Below the pieces are notes generated by a model. That model made no database searches. It saw only the letters and a list, made by a program, of their open reading frames with translations, and had not been told where the DNA came from. Below, piece after piece: positions 22,801 to 37,800 of a DNA stretch of 64,000 bases. This stretch comes from Rhyacichthys aspro (taxonomy: Eukaryota; Chordata; Actinopteri; Gobiiformes; Rhyacichthyidae), in NCBI GenBank assembly GCA_036850595.1, contig CM072163.1, positions 15,710,639-15,774,638 on the forward strand, read 5' to 3'. The position numbers and the translations under genes are program-made. Position 1 is the stretch's first letter. Each line of letters starts with the position of its first letter.

Positions 22801-25800
22801 CAGTGCAGAGCTCGAGCTTATGATGAATACGTGGATTTTTGGGTCTTTATGGATTTTACTCAAGGCAAATATCCCTCATATTTAAAAGGAGTAAGGCGTA
22901 TGAATACAGTTAATAACCAGCAGAAAGCAATGTGAGAAGGGGAAACAAATGGGTAAGATGGATGAAAAGAGAAACGAGGAGGAGTGGGAGTGAATTTTTT
23001 TCCACATCAAAGCTCGACAACCTTCGAGAAAAAGGAAGCGAACGGGAGAAACAAGTGGGTGGGGATGTCACCTTTCATCTTGCCACCGTGAGCCACCTTG
23101 GATGCCTGTGGAAAGCCGCCCGCCATCATACAGTGCGTGCCTTTTGATGCTGCTACAAGAGCGTGCCATTGTTGATCGTGTGCGCTGCAGATGGATGAGT
23201 GGGCGCTAAAATGTTACATAAGATATTACGCTTCCATTCTCTCTACACTTCCCAACCGTTTTCTGATCTTCTAAATGAGCCGTCAGGGTGCGATGATGGG
23301 AGAAGCCAGCAGGGGGTGCGCTAGATCTGAAGGGCAAACCTGCTGAGACGGTGGTTTGCATGTAATTAGGCGGAGGGATTAGAAAGTCTAGAGGCAGGCT
23401 TCTGATGATGAGTCTCGCCGCCGTCCCGTTTGAAAAACCCTCTATTCAAATGTTGTCCTTATTCGTCTGAAAACGAGGCTTGCCTAATTGTTTGATGTGT
23501 GACTCTCGCACAAACATTAGCACTCATCTCGACATCCAGCGCGTCTGCGACTCGCATAGAAAGTTGTCCAATTTGTTGATTCGTACGCAGTTGTGATGTG
23601 CTTCAAAAAGTGAGCGCTATCTGGGTCGCCTTCATTAAGAATTTAGCCACTGAATCTAGGTGCAACAATAAAGAAAACTTGTAAACCTTGACAACAAAAG
23701 CGCTTCCCACATCCTTGTCTGCCATGCAAAGCAGATCTGCCTAAATTCAAAACATAGCGGATGCTTCCTTGTTTACAGCCTCAAGTTAATGTGAAATTCA
23801 GCTGCAGCACAATTCTTCACATCCTTGTATTGTTAAATTATTCTCGCACTTTAAAAGAGGTTTGAGTTATAGTGTGTTCTCTTGAAGAAAAGATGGGTGG
23901 GGGGTGGGTAGGGGGGGTCACAAGGGACATGATAAATTGGCTCTTTACAAGAGATGGTCTGAATAATAATGTTGTTGAGTAGAATCCGAGCACGGTAGAC
24001 GATGTCTTCTTGGGGGATCGATATCTCTGTTGAATCAATTGCAAAAGAGGTTTAGCGAAGGTTTCCTGCTGTGTACCAAGTCAGAAAAACAAATAAAGCT
24101 GAAAGACAGATGAGGGAAACATCAAGATTTAATAGGTGTGTTGGCCAGAATAGCTGGACGCTAAAAAAAAAAAAAAAATGCTGGCAAGATAAAAGGATCA
24201 ATAAATTTAGATTCCACATAAAAGCATCATCACACTGCAAACAAAAGATCAATGGCAAACCCAATTATTTAGGACGGTTAGCTGTGGAAATGAAAAAAAC
24301 ACATTGAACATGAAACTTTTCAAGGACTCGTGGAAATTGTCTTGTAAATAGTACTAGTGCATCAGCGTCGTTACTTACCGTACACCAACAGGGTGTAGTG
24401 GTCAGCAGCACGGCCGTAGTTGTTCTGGGCCTGGCACAAGTACGTCCCGTTGTGTGATTGGCTGAGGCGGGAGATCTGGAACGTGGGGCCGGAGATCTCT
24501 GCTCTCTCGGGTAAGGTGTCGTTGATCTTGGACCACTGAATGTTCAAGGGCCTGAGGACGAGACACAAGTGAAGGTTAGATATTACTAGATACTCATGCA
24601 ATGCAGCCCAGGTATTTACACTTTCAGCTTGCTCTAGGTGTTTATACTTCTTGTATATATGTATGTATTTATCTATGTATGTATCATATATATATAAGTC
24701 TTGTTGTGTAATGAAAGAAATCATGAAGCAATCCAAAAAAAAAAAGCTGGTACTCCAATCATCATACTAGCAACAAATCACAGAAGATGACCAGGGCTGA
24801 AACACAGGACATTGTTTTTAAAGGCCTCAAGATTTTGTTTTTGTTTTATCATTTATAAAATGTTAGACCAGAGCAAAAAGTTTGATTTAAAGCAGAAAAG
24901 CAGAAATATGGTAGTATAGACATAGCATAATACTGCTAACACACTTTAATGGCCTGAACATTGTTTGTCAACAGATATAAATGAACCAAAACTGATAAAA
25001 TGCTAACAATCAAACAAACATAATGTGGAAAAAAACTTTAGACCTACAACCAATCAGCATCCAGGGGCAGTGCACAGAATAAAATGCCTCTGGACTGAAA
25101 AAACAAAGCATACAGCCAGACAGAGAAACAAAGCAATGCACAAAAGCTGAATGCCAGATGAACTGGTATGACTGGTCAGACAGGACTGAGTCAGTTGGAA
25201 ATCTGGTTGTAGACCCACTTCACTAAAAAAGTGAATGTCGTGCCGATGCTTTATATCACAATAAGCCAGAGTTTGTCCATGTTGATTAACATTTAATTCA
25301 GTAAATAATGCTAATGTGAATTGTTATGTATTATAGTCATCTTGATTTGATTTTTCTTGACATGAATTAAAATAATACTGGTGAAATGCACTTTGATAAG
25401 GTTTTACTCTGTGGTTTGTCCTTGAGCGGCTCTGGTGGAGTTTGGTTGTTAAACTATAAGTGACCTCTTCACTTGTGAGAGCAGCAGTTACAGCTAATCC
25501 TAATGAAGTATATTAATGTTAACCAAATCCCTATTATCATACAGCTTTTTACCAGTATGGTCTCATTTCCAGCATAAATAGTACATTGAAGCTTTCCAAA
25601 TTAAAAGAAGAAAGCTTAAAAAGTAACTTGATGTTAAAATGGATTGACAGTGACATTGGGGTATGTTAAAAAGAGAGGTGAATGTGGAGGGTAAAGAAGC
25701 CCACAGGGGAAAAGAGACGTGAGGAAAATGCTTGAAATGGACTCATGTAAAGAGCCAATGGCAACAGAGGGCTGCATCCTGACAGATAATGAGGAGATAG

Positions 25801-28800
25801 ATGGTCAGAGGGCTGTGCTGCTGTGAAAAGGCTTTGGCAGCAGGAAAAAGGGCGCAGACAGGACAGAAATTGGGTGTCATACTTTGGGAGCTGGAAAAAT
25901 ACAAGCGGAGAAAAGATCACTGTAGGTAAAAGAAGATGAAGGGAACGAGAGGCTGGCAAAATGAAAACGGCCGTGGAAGACGGGCTGACAGCGCCGACAG
26001 GAGGTGCAGGGATTACGCAGACATCCTGGCGAACCCTGAGTGTGTGTGTGTGTGTGAGTGTCATGGCTGCTACCACCCTGGCCAGATTACAATCCTGACT
26101 CATCTCAGTTCTAATCCCCCAGGAAGTCTAATTAAACCTCTTTTTCGCTCAGTCACATACACACACATTAAAAACTCACTGGAATATCTCCCACTCATGA
26201 GATATTCAAACTTCGACTCCCACTTGCTGTAATTACTAACACAAATACAAAAAACCCCAAGCAATCAGCTAAAATGATATTGTTTCTCAGGGTGCATCTC
26301 TCCTCCTGCTGATAATATAGTTGTGTTTTCATAAATTGGTTTATTTGCATGTTGAGGTACTGCGCTAGAGACTGATCATGGAGTCTGGAAAATTTGTTTA
26401 AATGTCTGAGATTATGCAAAAAGGTGTGCATAAGGCCAAAGATAAATACTCTATGCATAAACTAATATTGGATATCAGACTCTTAAACAGCTTACTCTGC
26501 CTGAACGTAGTAATATACGGCTTATACTGTGTGCAACAAAATCATAACAATTCATGATGCACTGTGCACAAGAATAATAATATCACAATACCTTTACTTT
26601 GCAGCACAGTCAAATTCCCTACTATCTAATCCAAATTCATTAAGTTTCACCTTAGACTATGCTTTACATACAAAACTGCCTGCTTGTGTGCCTCCACAAA
26701 GAGCTGCAATTTAGATGTAAAATGGCTTTTAGCAAAACGATCATGTGTCTGTAACATGATAAGAAGGAAACACTAAAACATTACAACATTGCCAAACCAC
26801 TAATTAAAACAATAAAGCCATTTGTTGAAAAGGCAACATTATAAAGCTGCAAGGAAAGAACTGGATTAGAGCTGCTCTCTATATCACAAATCTATCATTA
26901 TCACAGTATTAACACCCACAGTGTCTCACAAACAGTGCAGGAACTCTGGTAATGTCAAGCTCCGATAACAGACCAACTTGAGCCTTAATGTTAAACAGTC
27001 AGTTACCAGGGCTTAAGGAGTGGGCGTGTAACAGATGCACAGTCCGGTGTGAGTTAAGAGTCAGAGTCCAAAGTTTCCTGCTGTGTCAATCTTTCACTGA
27101 CAAAGACAGCGTCCCCGAACAGCCTCTACACAGCTCTGGTTTAGGGCCGGGGCCAGCCATCCTCTCAGCTCTCACTGTGGGATTTCACACACCAAATGCA
27201 CATGGAGACTTTGGCTGTGCGCAGCTTGACTGGGGAGCTTTAGTGGACTTGATGCCCACAGACAGACGGGACCATCAAGGGAGAGGGGTTTAAGAGCTTA
27301 GGACCCAATACCCTGCTGGAACACACAGAGACGTCTGCATGAGCAGGCCCAGATTCAAAACTGGCTCTTAAACATGTCCACTGCTGATTGGCTTTGGGAG
27401 CACACAGTTTAGAACACGGCCACTCACTTCTCTGTATCCTCTTATGCTCTCTTTCTAACCTCTTTGGCTCCATCTCCTGTGTCCTTCATGCAATAAAATA
27501 TGGATCAGGCAAATTTCATCCCTCGAATTATAAATGATAGTCTGGTTTTCCTCCTTTGTATTGTCAAGGCTACCCTACTGTTGGTTTTTTTAAATATGCT
27601 CCGAGGCCTAGTGCGTTTGATTAGTCTTAAAGCTCTGTGCAGGCTCTGTAAAAAGCATCATGAGGTCAGACTCAATTTCCTTATCATTTCATTGAGCGAA
27701 TTCACTAGATATTGTGTGCTTTTTTTCAAGGGTGATTCTCCAAAGAGGAGAGATGCAGACGAGTGGTGTAATGTGTGGAGCTGAGCTGAACTAAATTCCG
27801 CAGACAGTCATTGAAGATTCTTAAGATGGATCACACTGAGAAAAGGTATTGACAGTAGCAGGGTAGAAGATATAGACTAACAATAGATTGATCGGCCAGG
27901 TCTGTGTGCACTTGCCGACATGTTAAACAGTTGATCATTTTCATTGGTTAAAGCCTGTAATGATCCACTGGAAGTCTTGGCTTTTACAACTCACTTTGTG
28001 GAGACGGTATACTTGATGGTGTTGTCTTATTTTGTGTCCTCCAGCTACTACAGAGAATAACATGACCTCTGTTCTGAACTCTAGCTTACAAATTGTACAC
28101 AAACACAATAGTGATCAAAAACAAAAAAAGGGAAACACTCCTGTAGCCGACAGCTACTTTCTGCTTTACAACACACCAGCTCTAACGTATTGTCTTGTTT
28201 TTGGTTTGTGTATTGAGAGCTAAAATAAAGCGTCTATACTCAGAACAGGGCCCTGCTTTATCTCATTTTGGGGTTTTGCACATGGTTAGACACATTTGCT
28301 ACACGTCTATGATAATCACAGTGTTGTGCCATGGTCACAGCGAGGCTCAGATGGAGGACAAGGAGGTTAATGAGACCGTTTTCCACAGTCTACGCAGTTT
28401 GTTAAATTAAAAACTTCAACCATTTTCTCCAAATATGTATGTAATCATTGTCATTCACAAAGGCTCTGACTCTAGTTACAAAACCCAAAACGCTTTGTTT
28501 TCTGATCACGCACAGTCGAATGAAAAAACACTACGGAGCATTCATTATGGAAAAGACATTGTTCAAGGAGTGAAAAAGCAAAAATGTTTAGAATATAGTC
28601 AATGGGTTTTGTGTTTTCTTAAACCCCTTGACAAACCTGCAGTTGAGCATTTGTGAATACAGTAAACATCATTTACAATGGGTAAGTAAAAACAAATGAT
28701 ATCGTTTTTTTCATCATTGCTAAAGCACATTTCCCAGAAGTGTAAACACAAATGAGAAAAATCTTACATCTCCTGCAAAAGCAAATATTACAAACTCTCA

Positions 28801-31800
28801 CTAAAACTTAACAAACTCTTAATATTACAGGTCCTATCAGTTTCTCTGCTCCCTCCTCTGCTCTGTCTGTTTCTCCTCTTCCTCCAAAAGTGTCCTCATT
28901 GTGGTTGGGGCTAACCTGACTGCCAGATAGAACTGCTCCACAGATCATAGTCTATTTCGCAGTTCCATCTGGGAAGGCTCCGATTGAAAGTGTTTGCAAG
29001 ATGAGGGCGCTTGTTGCTTTCTTCAAATTAAAAACCCGCCTCTTCCTGTTAGTGCTGCAACGTCATTGGTCAAAAGAGTCTGGTGAGTCCACGGTTCGCG
29101 ACTCAAGCGTTTTGGTTGGCGCGATACAAGAATGATTTACAGGAGTTTGAGAAACTCCAAAATCTCACGAGAATCCAGCTGCAGCACAAGGTTTGGCTGG
29201 GGCCAAAGAGTCAATCAAACTCTGATTTCTCTATTATTTGTTCTATGTGCTCACTTTTGACTTTAACAGTCAGATGAAGAAAACACTTTCCTTAGTGTTG
29301 CATCTTGGCATCACATTGAGTGGGCAGCGTGAGAAATTCCTTCTGATGTGACCCATCTATTCAAAGCATCACAGGCCAATTCCACGGTCTACAGCATATC
29401 ATAAATAGTATAGTGTTCCTGCCTTCTTGAAGCCCTCATGTAAAGCCTCTGAATAGCCTGGCCTGTGCACTATACACCTGCTAATGTTACATCGTTAGCA
29501 ACAACTGTGAGCAGTTCTGAGCTGTGTGTTATGACATCTGTGCAGTAATTACCTCTCAAATTTACCTGTGGTTACCATTTCTCAATACAAGCTTGTCTTG
29601 GTGCAAAACGTGTTTTAGTGGGTGAGAATGTGTTTTGCCAAAACACTGTTTTCACAAATGGGTTTCAGCAGCTGAGGCTCTGGCTCTGTATTTGAGCAGC
29701 ACACACAAAACACAGTCAAAATAGCTGCGAAAGCAAAATAGAGGATCCTGTTTCATATGTGTGAAAAGCTATAATTACTTGGAATATGTGATTCATTAGA
29801 CCTGTCAGGGGTTATGGGTGACTCTCTCATATAGCTAGGAAATCTACACCTATAGTTTTTGCATTGTATAGTTACAATACAGTATCATTTTTTATTTATT
29901 TTTCATATTATACCTAGGGTGTGTGACTTTTCTTTTTTAATGACTAAATAGCATATTATAATCAGATGATCTTTTAAAAAGATGTCATCATCTAGGCTTT
30001 TATTATCAAAGATTTTAAAAGATGAGAAGGTTCACTACGTGACAACAAGCTTTGGCCAATCACATGCTTCCATTCAAGTTGAAAAAAAAAGATGCTCCCA
30101 TGAACTTATGGTTTGGTTGTCATTACTGAATCAATGGCGGATGAGATTCCTAAAAGGAAAGTGAATCCTCTAGTACTGGCTACGTCTGCAACAGCAAAAA
30201 ACACAAATAGAGAGAAAGTTGGGAGTGCGAGGGAAGGAGTTTTCTGCTACTGCAGATTTGAGGGTGAATAAGTGAACCACACATGAGTCAAGCAAGGAAC
30301 AGTGAACCCCTGCAGCTTCCTGTGTCTGCAGCTACCTACTGTTTGATCACGTTAAGACGCAAATGTCATCCTCACAGCGGTTCAGAAAAATGTTGAGAGT
30401 CAGGCCTTTTTTTTTTGCTTAACATAAACATATTCATAGACAAAACACAGAGTGAATCTCAGTAACTGCTCTAAACTTTATGTTTGTTAAAGCAGACGTT
30501 TTACACAGAATCACATTCAAACAAAAAAATTCTTAACAGTCTCTCATTTGTTTGTAGACAAACTGTCTAATTAACGATCAGTTAATTTAACATTCAGTAA
30601 AGATAGTTAGAGCCTGTCGCATAATATACTTTGAATTCATTGGAAGATGTAAACCCTTTCGGTATATATTATAAGTGCAGCTATTATCTTAATGTGTTCA
30701 TGGTTGACACTAGACTAGCTTTGATTCTAAAAGACATATAGCAGACGTCATTACATAAACATCTAAATTGAATGCTTATGTGACAGCACTTGAACTCAGA
30801 ACACCTGTTGCAGTGTAGAACTGGTAAATATATGTGCATATTTGTTTGCCTTGAACAAACAGAAAGGGTGCACTCACAGGTGTATGCATACTTACAGAGG
30901 GTTTCCAGTCACAGAGCAGGTCAGGCTAAGCGAGTCACCCTCTCGCAGAATACCGGTAGGAGGAATGATTCTCACTGTGGGTGCAACTGTTGAGGAAAGA
31001 CACCACGGAAAAGATCAAAATGGAGCTTGATCAAAAAGACACTGAGAAAAAGAAAACTAGAGAGTGTCAGCGAGAATGGGGAACAAAAGGAGAAACGAGG
31101 GAAACGTGTGAAAAGTGGGAAGAAGAAGGGTCTTTAACATCTGTTTCCAAGGCAACCAACTGACAATCCTACGGTGGAGACACCTGTTATCATGAGCAGC
31201 GTGGTTCTCGAGCAGATGCTGCACTGCACTTACTTCAGTAACAGAGCGACGGGAAGCCGAAAACAGCTCCGACGGTCGGTCACCGGAAACTACAAACTGT
31301 TGAATATGAATCATTCTGATCCATCAGCAACCATTAGCATTAGCATCAGCACATGTACAAACTAATTACTACTACTGCATGTGTGCGGTTAGCGCTGATG
31401 AGAGCAGAAGTGTATTGAATATTCACAGAAGGAAACTACAGAGTGAGCACTTAGTTTCACAGTGTCTTTTTGTTGTAAGCAGTTACACAGAGTCTAATAT
31501 AAATGCTATTCAATTATTTAATGTCCTGGGAAAGAATTGTTCTAATATTATCTATTAATCACTGGCCATTTTTATCTTAACGAGTATTGTACATTATAAT
31601 TATATAGCTTTATAGCAATTTTCCTTTGAAAACGCTAGCATACTGTAGCCATGTAGAATAAAAGAATAAAAAGGAAAAATACTGAGTGATGTTTGCCAAA
31701 AATATTAAGATGTTAGTAACCAGTACATAAACCCTTCCTTTATTTTTCTATAAGAAAGATATCAGAAAGTTAGCCTCATGCTGCTGATTTATCATTCAAA

Positions 31801-34800
31801 GCCAGATCAATATTTTCGTTTCACAGGTTTCCACGGTAACTGGGCAGTTTAATTCTTCAAACCACTGGCCAGGACCCTAACCTGCTGTGGGCCTGTGCTG
31901 GCCAGATTCCCCGCATGACAAGATTTGTATGTATTAGGGTTTAATGAGAGGAAATCACATGCAGGGCGGTTCTGAATACTGCTCTGTTAAAAACCCTGGA
32001 CCGTGTAGAAACGAGCTGCATTCTAAAATGAGATATCCACTGTTTGAAAAATGAGGCTGCTCCCTTGACAAAATTATTGCTGGCATTTAAAGTGAGCAGT
32101 CAGAGTGGCAGTGTTATAGATGGAATAATCTGCATTGAAAACTGTGTAATTTTAGTATTTGTTTGTCTGATGAATACAAAGTGCTTTCTTGTGGACTTAC
32201 AATACACATCGAGGCGGTAGTGTCGGATCCTCTTCTGGCCGCTTAACGCCGGGTGGATCGCCTCGCAGCTGAGCGCGGCGCCGTTGTCTTTCCTTTCCAC
32301 AGGGATCCGGATGGTGCTTGACACGCTGAAGGTCTTCCCGTTGTCCTGCTGGAACACCACACCTGGACACAAACACAACACCAGATGAAAGGAAGAAAGT
32401 TAGCAGCCAAAAACATGCTTCCTCTTTCATGCTGCATTTTCACAGCTTCAGTGACAGGAGGGCAGTGTGGGGAGGAGATTGGTAAAGGGGAACACACTCA
32501 GCTGGAAAGAAGTGACTGATGAATCAGCTTTTACAGTGGTGGGTATACCTGTAGAGGGAGAGTAAGTGATTGAAGGCAGAATATGAGAGACTCTATTTGC
32601 ATCTATATTTCATGGTAATTACGAGCAGAGGAACTGTTTGTTTGCAGAAGGTAAATCAACAGATTTGCTCTGCGACAGAGAGGAGGAAAAGGGACGGATT
32701 AAAGGAGGAATATGCAGAAGTGTGTGGAGATTGCCGCTGTGCGAGACACTCAGAGGGTGAGAGAAGAAAGGCACAAGAGCAGGGGACGCACAGACGGAGG
32801 GAGAGACCAGTGAAATGGGCATGATTGATGGAGAGCCGTGTCGAGACGGGCCTAGACATGAAAGCGGCAGATAAGCCCAGTAGAAAGATGCTAGAAGAGA
32901 AGAGAGTTGGCGGAAGAACAGAAGGAGGGAGGAGGAACAGCAGGGGTAAAACTAACAGGACTTGACATGGTCACGTACAGGGAGTTTGTGTTTGTTGAGG
33001 CAGAATACAACAATATTACTCATATTGTACGCGCTGAGTTTTCAATTATTGCCGGCGAGCAAAATGAAAGTCTGATCGAAGCGTGGGGGAGAGCGGCTTG
33101 TGCAGATGAGCAGGAATACGGTTCAGAATAGAGGGAGATAGCGTCTTAATTAAAGTGCCTTATCTGCTGGGATCTGCCGCTAACCTTTAGTGTCACAGTT
33201 CATTTAACTCACGGCCGACACGAGGAGAAGAGAAGGGACAACACTCAACATAAACGCCACCGATTTGTGCCTTCAGCGACCCATAACTGAGCTTAAATGC
33301 ACCACGTCTTTGTCGCAAGTGGAGTTAAAAAAAAAAAAACAAAAAAAAAAAAATTGGATGAAAGGATGGGAATAGTTGAGGGGTAAAAGGGGAAGGACGA
33401 AGAGGAGACAGACAGAGTGACGGTTTGTGACAGGTAAAAGAAAAAGACTGGATAAAAGGGACGCGCGGTGTCAGACGGAAATAGAAAGTACAAATGGTGA
33501 CGGCTGACATGGAGTTTCAAAGGGCACGTTTTGTTCGGCGCATGTCCTAAATAATGTTGACACCGGATTAGCTCCCATTAGCGCAACTTCTGAGTGATTC
33601 CTGAGGCAGGAATCAATGAATAGCAATGACATTTCAATGTTTTTTTTTTTTATGCAAGGTTGTCTGCAGTTATGAAAAGAGCCAAAATGAAAATAAAATT
33701 AAAAGCTATGCGAATGAGCTGGAGATGCTTTTTATTTCATTGTTTGTCTTCATTGAGGAATTTCACATCTTAATGCAGCTTTATACACAAGTGCTGTTTT
33801 AACAACACAGTGCAAAATGATTTCTCAGGGGTGAAGTACACCGAGGACACCAGGAAAGATAAGTCTCAGATGTATTATTGAGTGAAGTGCCCCTTTAACT
33901 GTGAGAAGCCAAGGGGAAATGGAATTTAAAAACGAGATAGATCAAGGCAAACCACTGACAGATGGCTCATAGATTTATCACAAGAAAAGCAGCGAGAGCG
34001 AGACTTTGTTGAATTAAAAGTTCCTCTTTCTTTGTGTCAGAAAGGTAGTGGGGTGCTGCCAGTGTCCTTTTGTGCAATTGGAATAAAATGCAATATGATT
34101 TATATGATAGTAATTTCAGATTAATTTCAGAAAACAGGAGCCTAAATGACGATATGATAAAAGGTTACAGGACAGACAAGTGATATTTTTGATGAATTAA
34201 GGGTTATATATCTGTATATTTAAATAGATATTTCTTTTATAGAGTGTTCTGTCAGTTCCTCAACAAACAGACATTCACTTTTATCCAATCACAGGGGAGA
34301 CCTCAAGATACAGGCATTTGCATTATTTCAAGCAATGGATACTTGGAGCAGTTCAAAATGGATTTTCGTAAGTTTGTGAACTCAAAAATCTTGTGAGAAT
34401 CCGGCGCAAAGTGAGATTAATCCCTCTTTTACCGACAAAGTACATCTGGTTTGACGTACTCTATTCCACTATTTGGCTGGCGTGCTGCAATCTCATGAGA
34501 ACATATCTTGAGAACAGTGCAAATTTATATGACACAGCATTTGTCTCTTTTTATCTTTTAGTGGGTATACAGACAGAAAATTGACATAGTGTTGCTTTCA
34601 AAGTGACTCATGAGGGAAATAAGACATTTCTCTTCATTACTTTGGTGGGGGAAGCAATGGCTGGTGGAAAAACTGACAGAAAGTTATCCTAAATAACTTT
34701 TGAACATTGTCTACTATCTATTTGTGGTCCTTTTGGGTATGTGGTATACGCTGAATGTTTACCAGTGTAGAAAAGTGTACAAATCTGCATTTTTATGTGC

Positions 34801-37800
34801 ATATCCGGGGTGTTTTACCTTTTTGAGATGGTATTTGAGAAATGAAGATGTAACATTAGAAGATAACTCGAATATGGTTTAAAGAAAGAATAGTCTACTA
34901 ACTAAAACCAACATTTTTCCACAACAAAACTCTCTAAATGCTGAACTTAGGATCGACTACAAGGTCAGTGTTGTAAAATAATGGCTTCTGCGTCTTACTC
35001 ACCATTCAAAACTGCCCACAGACTGTTGCAGAGAAAAAAAAAATCTTCTAATTACTCAGCCCATAACACGGCACAATGTTGCTTTACACATATTTTCAAA
35101 AGTAGATTTCTATGCCATTTGTTTTCCCAAATGTTAACAAAATTTCTCTGCCTGGCTGTTTTGAATGGTTGATTGACAGCTGTGAGAACTCATTTCACTG
35201 CAGACTGATTAATTAGTTTTACCAGCAGGAAATAAGGCACAATTGTTCTATTTTTTTCTTGTCTATGTTTAGGAGAGAGAAGAGAAAGCTGCCGGGTAAA
35301 GGTGCTTGTTCTAAATGCTGCTATTTTCTTTCCTGATTCCTGCCTACTGAAGCTTTAACTGAGCCCTTGGGCCAAAACATTCTTTCCCACATTTACTCCT
35401 CCATCCATCTTTTACCTGCTCCTACGCGGCGTACATCTGCCAGTCCCTCTGTCACCCCATCAATCACCACTCCATTCTTCTTTCCACTATTCAGCCATCA
35501 ATCTGCAATATCATGCACTCATTCGGCTTCACCTTCTTCATATTACCTCATTAACCCGCTCATTTGTCTCATAATGGACTCGCCATCAGTCACTCTTTTA
35601 CCTGGAATCTCCCGGCCGTTTCGGATCCAGCGCAGGGTGGCGGCCGGTTTGCTGCGCGGCGACACGCAGGTGAGCTCCGACTCGCCGCCCTCCACCGCGT
35701 CCTGCTTCACCTCCACGGTGGGCGTGTCGGGGGGCACCAGGACGGACAGCGTGGCCACCTGGTGGTGCGTGGAGTCTGTGTAGAGCTGGCAGAAGTAGCC
35801 GCCCTCGTCCGACACGCTGACGTTGGTCAATGTGATGCGCACCAGCCGCGGCGTGAACAGCACCATCTGGAAACGGTCGTCTTTCAGAGCTGGACAAAGA
35901 TGGAGAGAAGAGAAACAAGCGGAAAGGGAGGGGAACAAGGAGACGAGACGTGTGAGAGAAGCAGAAGGCTATGTTTAAGTCTTAACACTATCATCACGCA
36001 AAAGGAAGAAGCCAAGGAACAAACATAAGGGAAAATAACAAAAACACAAATTTAATCTTTTTGGGTCAGTGGAAATTATAGTATTTCAAACTTCAGGTTG
36101 ATTCATGCTGAAAGCACACTACATCTAGGGAGGAGAGAGGCAAGAGAGTAAAGCCATGTTTCCTCAATCTGGCACGGTAGGAGTCAGGTAGACACTTTGT
36201 ACCTGTTTTGACAATGGAAAAACACCTCTAAAAGCAAGCTGTACTGAGCAGGCCCATAATGTTCCGTGATGTAACTGACCCACTCGCGCTTTTGTGGTGA
36301 GTGGCACTTTTCCGGTGCTGACGTTTACCAGCATTATTTTGACTTTGCTTGTTTGTGAAAGTCCTCTGGGAGTGGCTTTGTACTCAGACAGCAACTCAAT
36401 GACGGAGCACTCTTACCCATGGACACAACAAGCATGTTAATCAGACTAGACTGCCATTTGTTTGACTTCATTATTTAGTCCGGACCGGTGTTGTCATTGT
36501 GCCCCTAACTAATCAATACGGCAGTTAACTAAGTCCACACTTAAAGAAATCTCCAGAGTTATTTCTGTAATTTGACTTATCTGTGCCAATCTCTCATTAT
36601 GCTTGAGTGTGTGGCTTGGGAAGATAACGCTCCCTTTTCTCTAATTGGCTTGGTTGTTTTCCAAAAAGGGAATCTGTGCACATTAAAGGCTTTTGCAAAT
36701 CTTATATATCAGTAATGTTGGCAGCCATCGAGAAGACTATCAAAGTCTGGAGAAACCTGTAATGAGAAAAGAACGTTTTTCAGGAGCAGGTTGGATATGT
36801 AGATAACCCTGAAATGGCTTGAGCAAATGATTCGTGACATTATCCAGACGACAGGCTCAAGCTGAGTTTCTGTTTGAGATATAAAATGTATTTGAAGCAA
36901 ACTTGGACGGGTTGCCGTTAGTTGGAAGTTAGTTCATTCTTGTGTGTAACTATATGAGCTGCTGCTATGAGGTTTCAAGTCCTCAGTGTTTGAGTTCAAG
37001 TCACTGAAGACGAGTCCAAGTCCGAGTCACCAAGAAAATTTCGAGTTGAGTCATCTTAAGTTGAAGTGAGAGTCCACATCCAAGTCAATAAAGAGTCGTG
37101 TCCAAGTCACCAAATCAGAAATATTTTAATACAAATCAGAATACTTATTTGGTTAAAAAAACATCATCTTGGGATCATAGTTTTGTATATGCCCTTTAAA
37201 TGACACACACATGCTATCTCTACACTTTGCTAATACTACCAAGCAAAAAATGAAAAAAAGATCTCTTTGTATGAAAAAAACCCCCAAAAAACAGAGAATT
37301 CTTTCTTCTTGGCATTTGAATGCTGATCACAAGAATAAGACTCTTGTTGACTTTCATTTCTGTCCAATCAACAACCTCCATTGTTTAGGTACACCTTTAA
37401 GTAGCTCTAAATTGTTAGAACCTCAACAGAAAATTGACCAAAGTGGTACAGTGCACCTATCTGTAATGTGTTGACACCTTTTTACAGTAAAAATGCCTCT
37501 CAAAGCGTTCAAAACCTACCTGGTCCCTACTGTACTGCTCCAGTAAAACATACTTATTGATGTTGCTGCTTGAACAGAAGAGTAGCTATAATTGGTTGCT
37601 GTATTTGTTTTGGTGAGGCAGAGGTTAGCATTCAACAGCACATCAAGATCTGAAGGTGTAAAAGTGTAATGCTTGGGGGCTGTCAGAAAATTATTCTTGT
37701 AAACATCACAACAGTCACCTTTTTGCCACACATAATAATTAACTGTCATGCCGACTGGAATGAGTTGACATTTTCTTCTCGGGAGTCGGTTAATGCCTTT

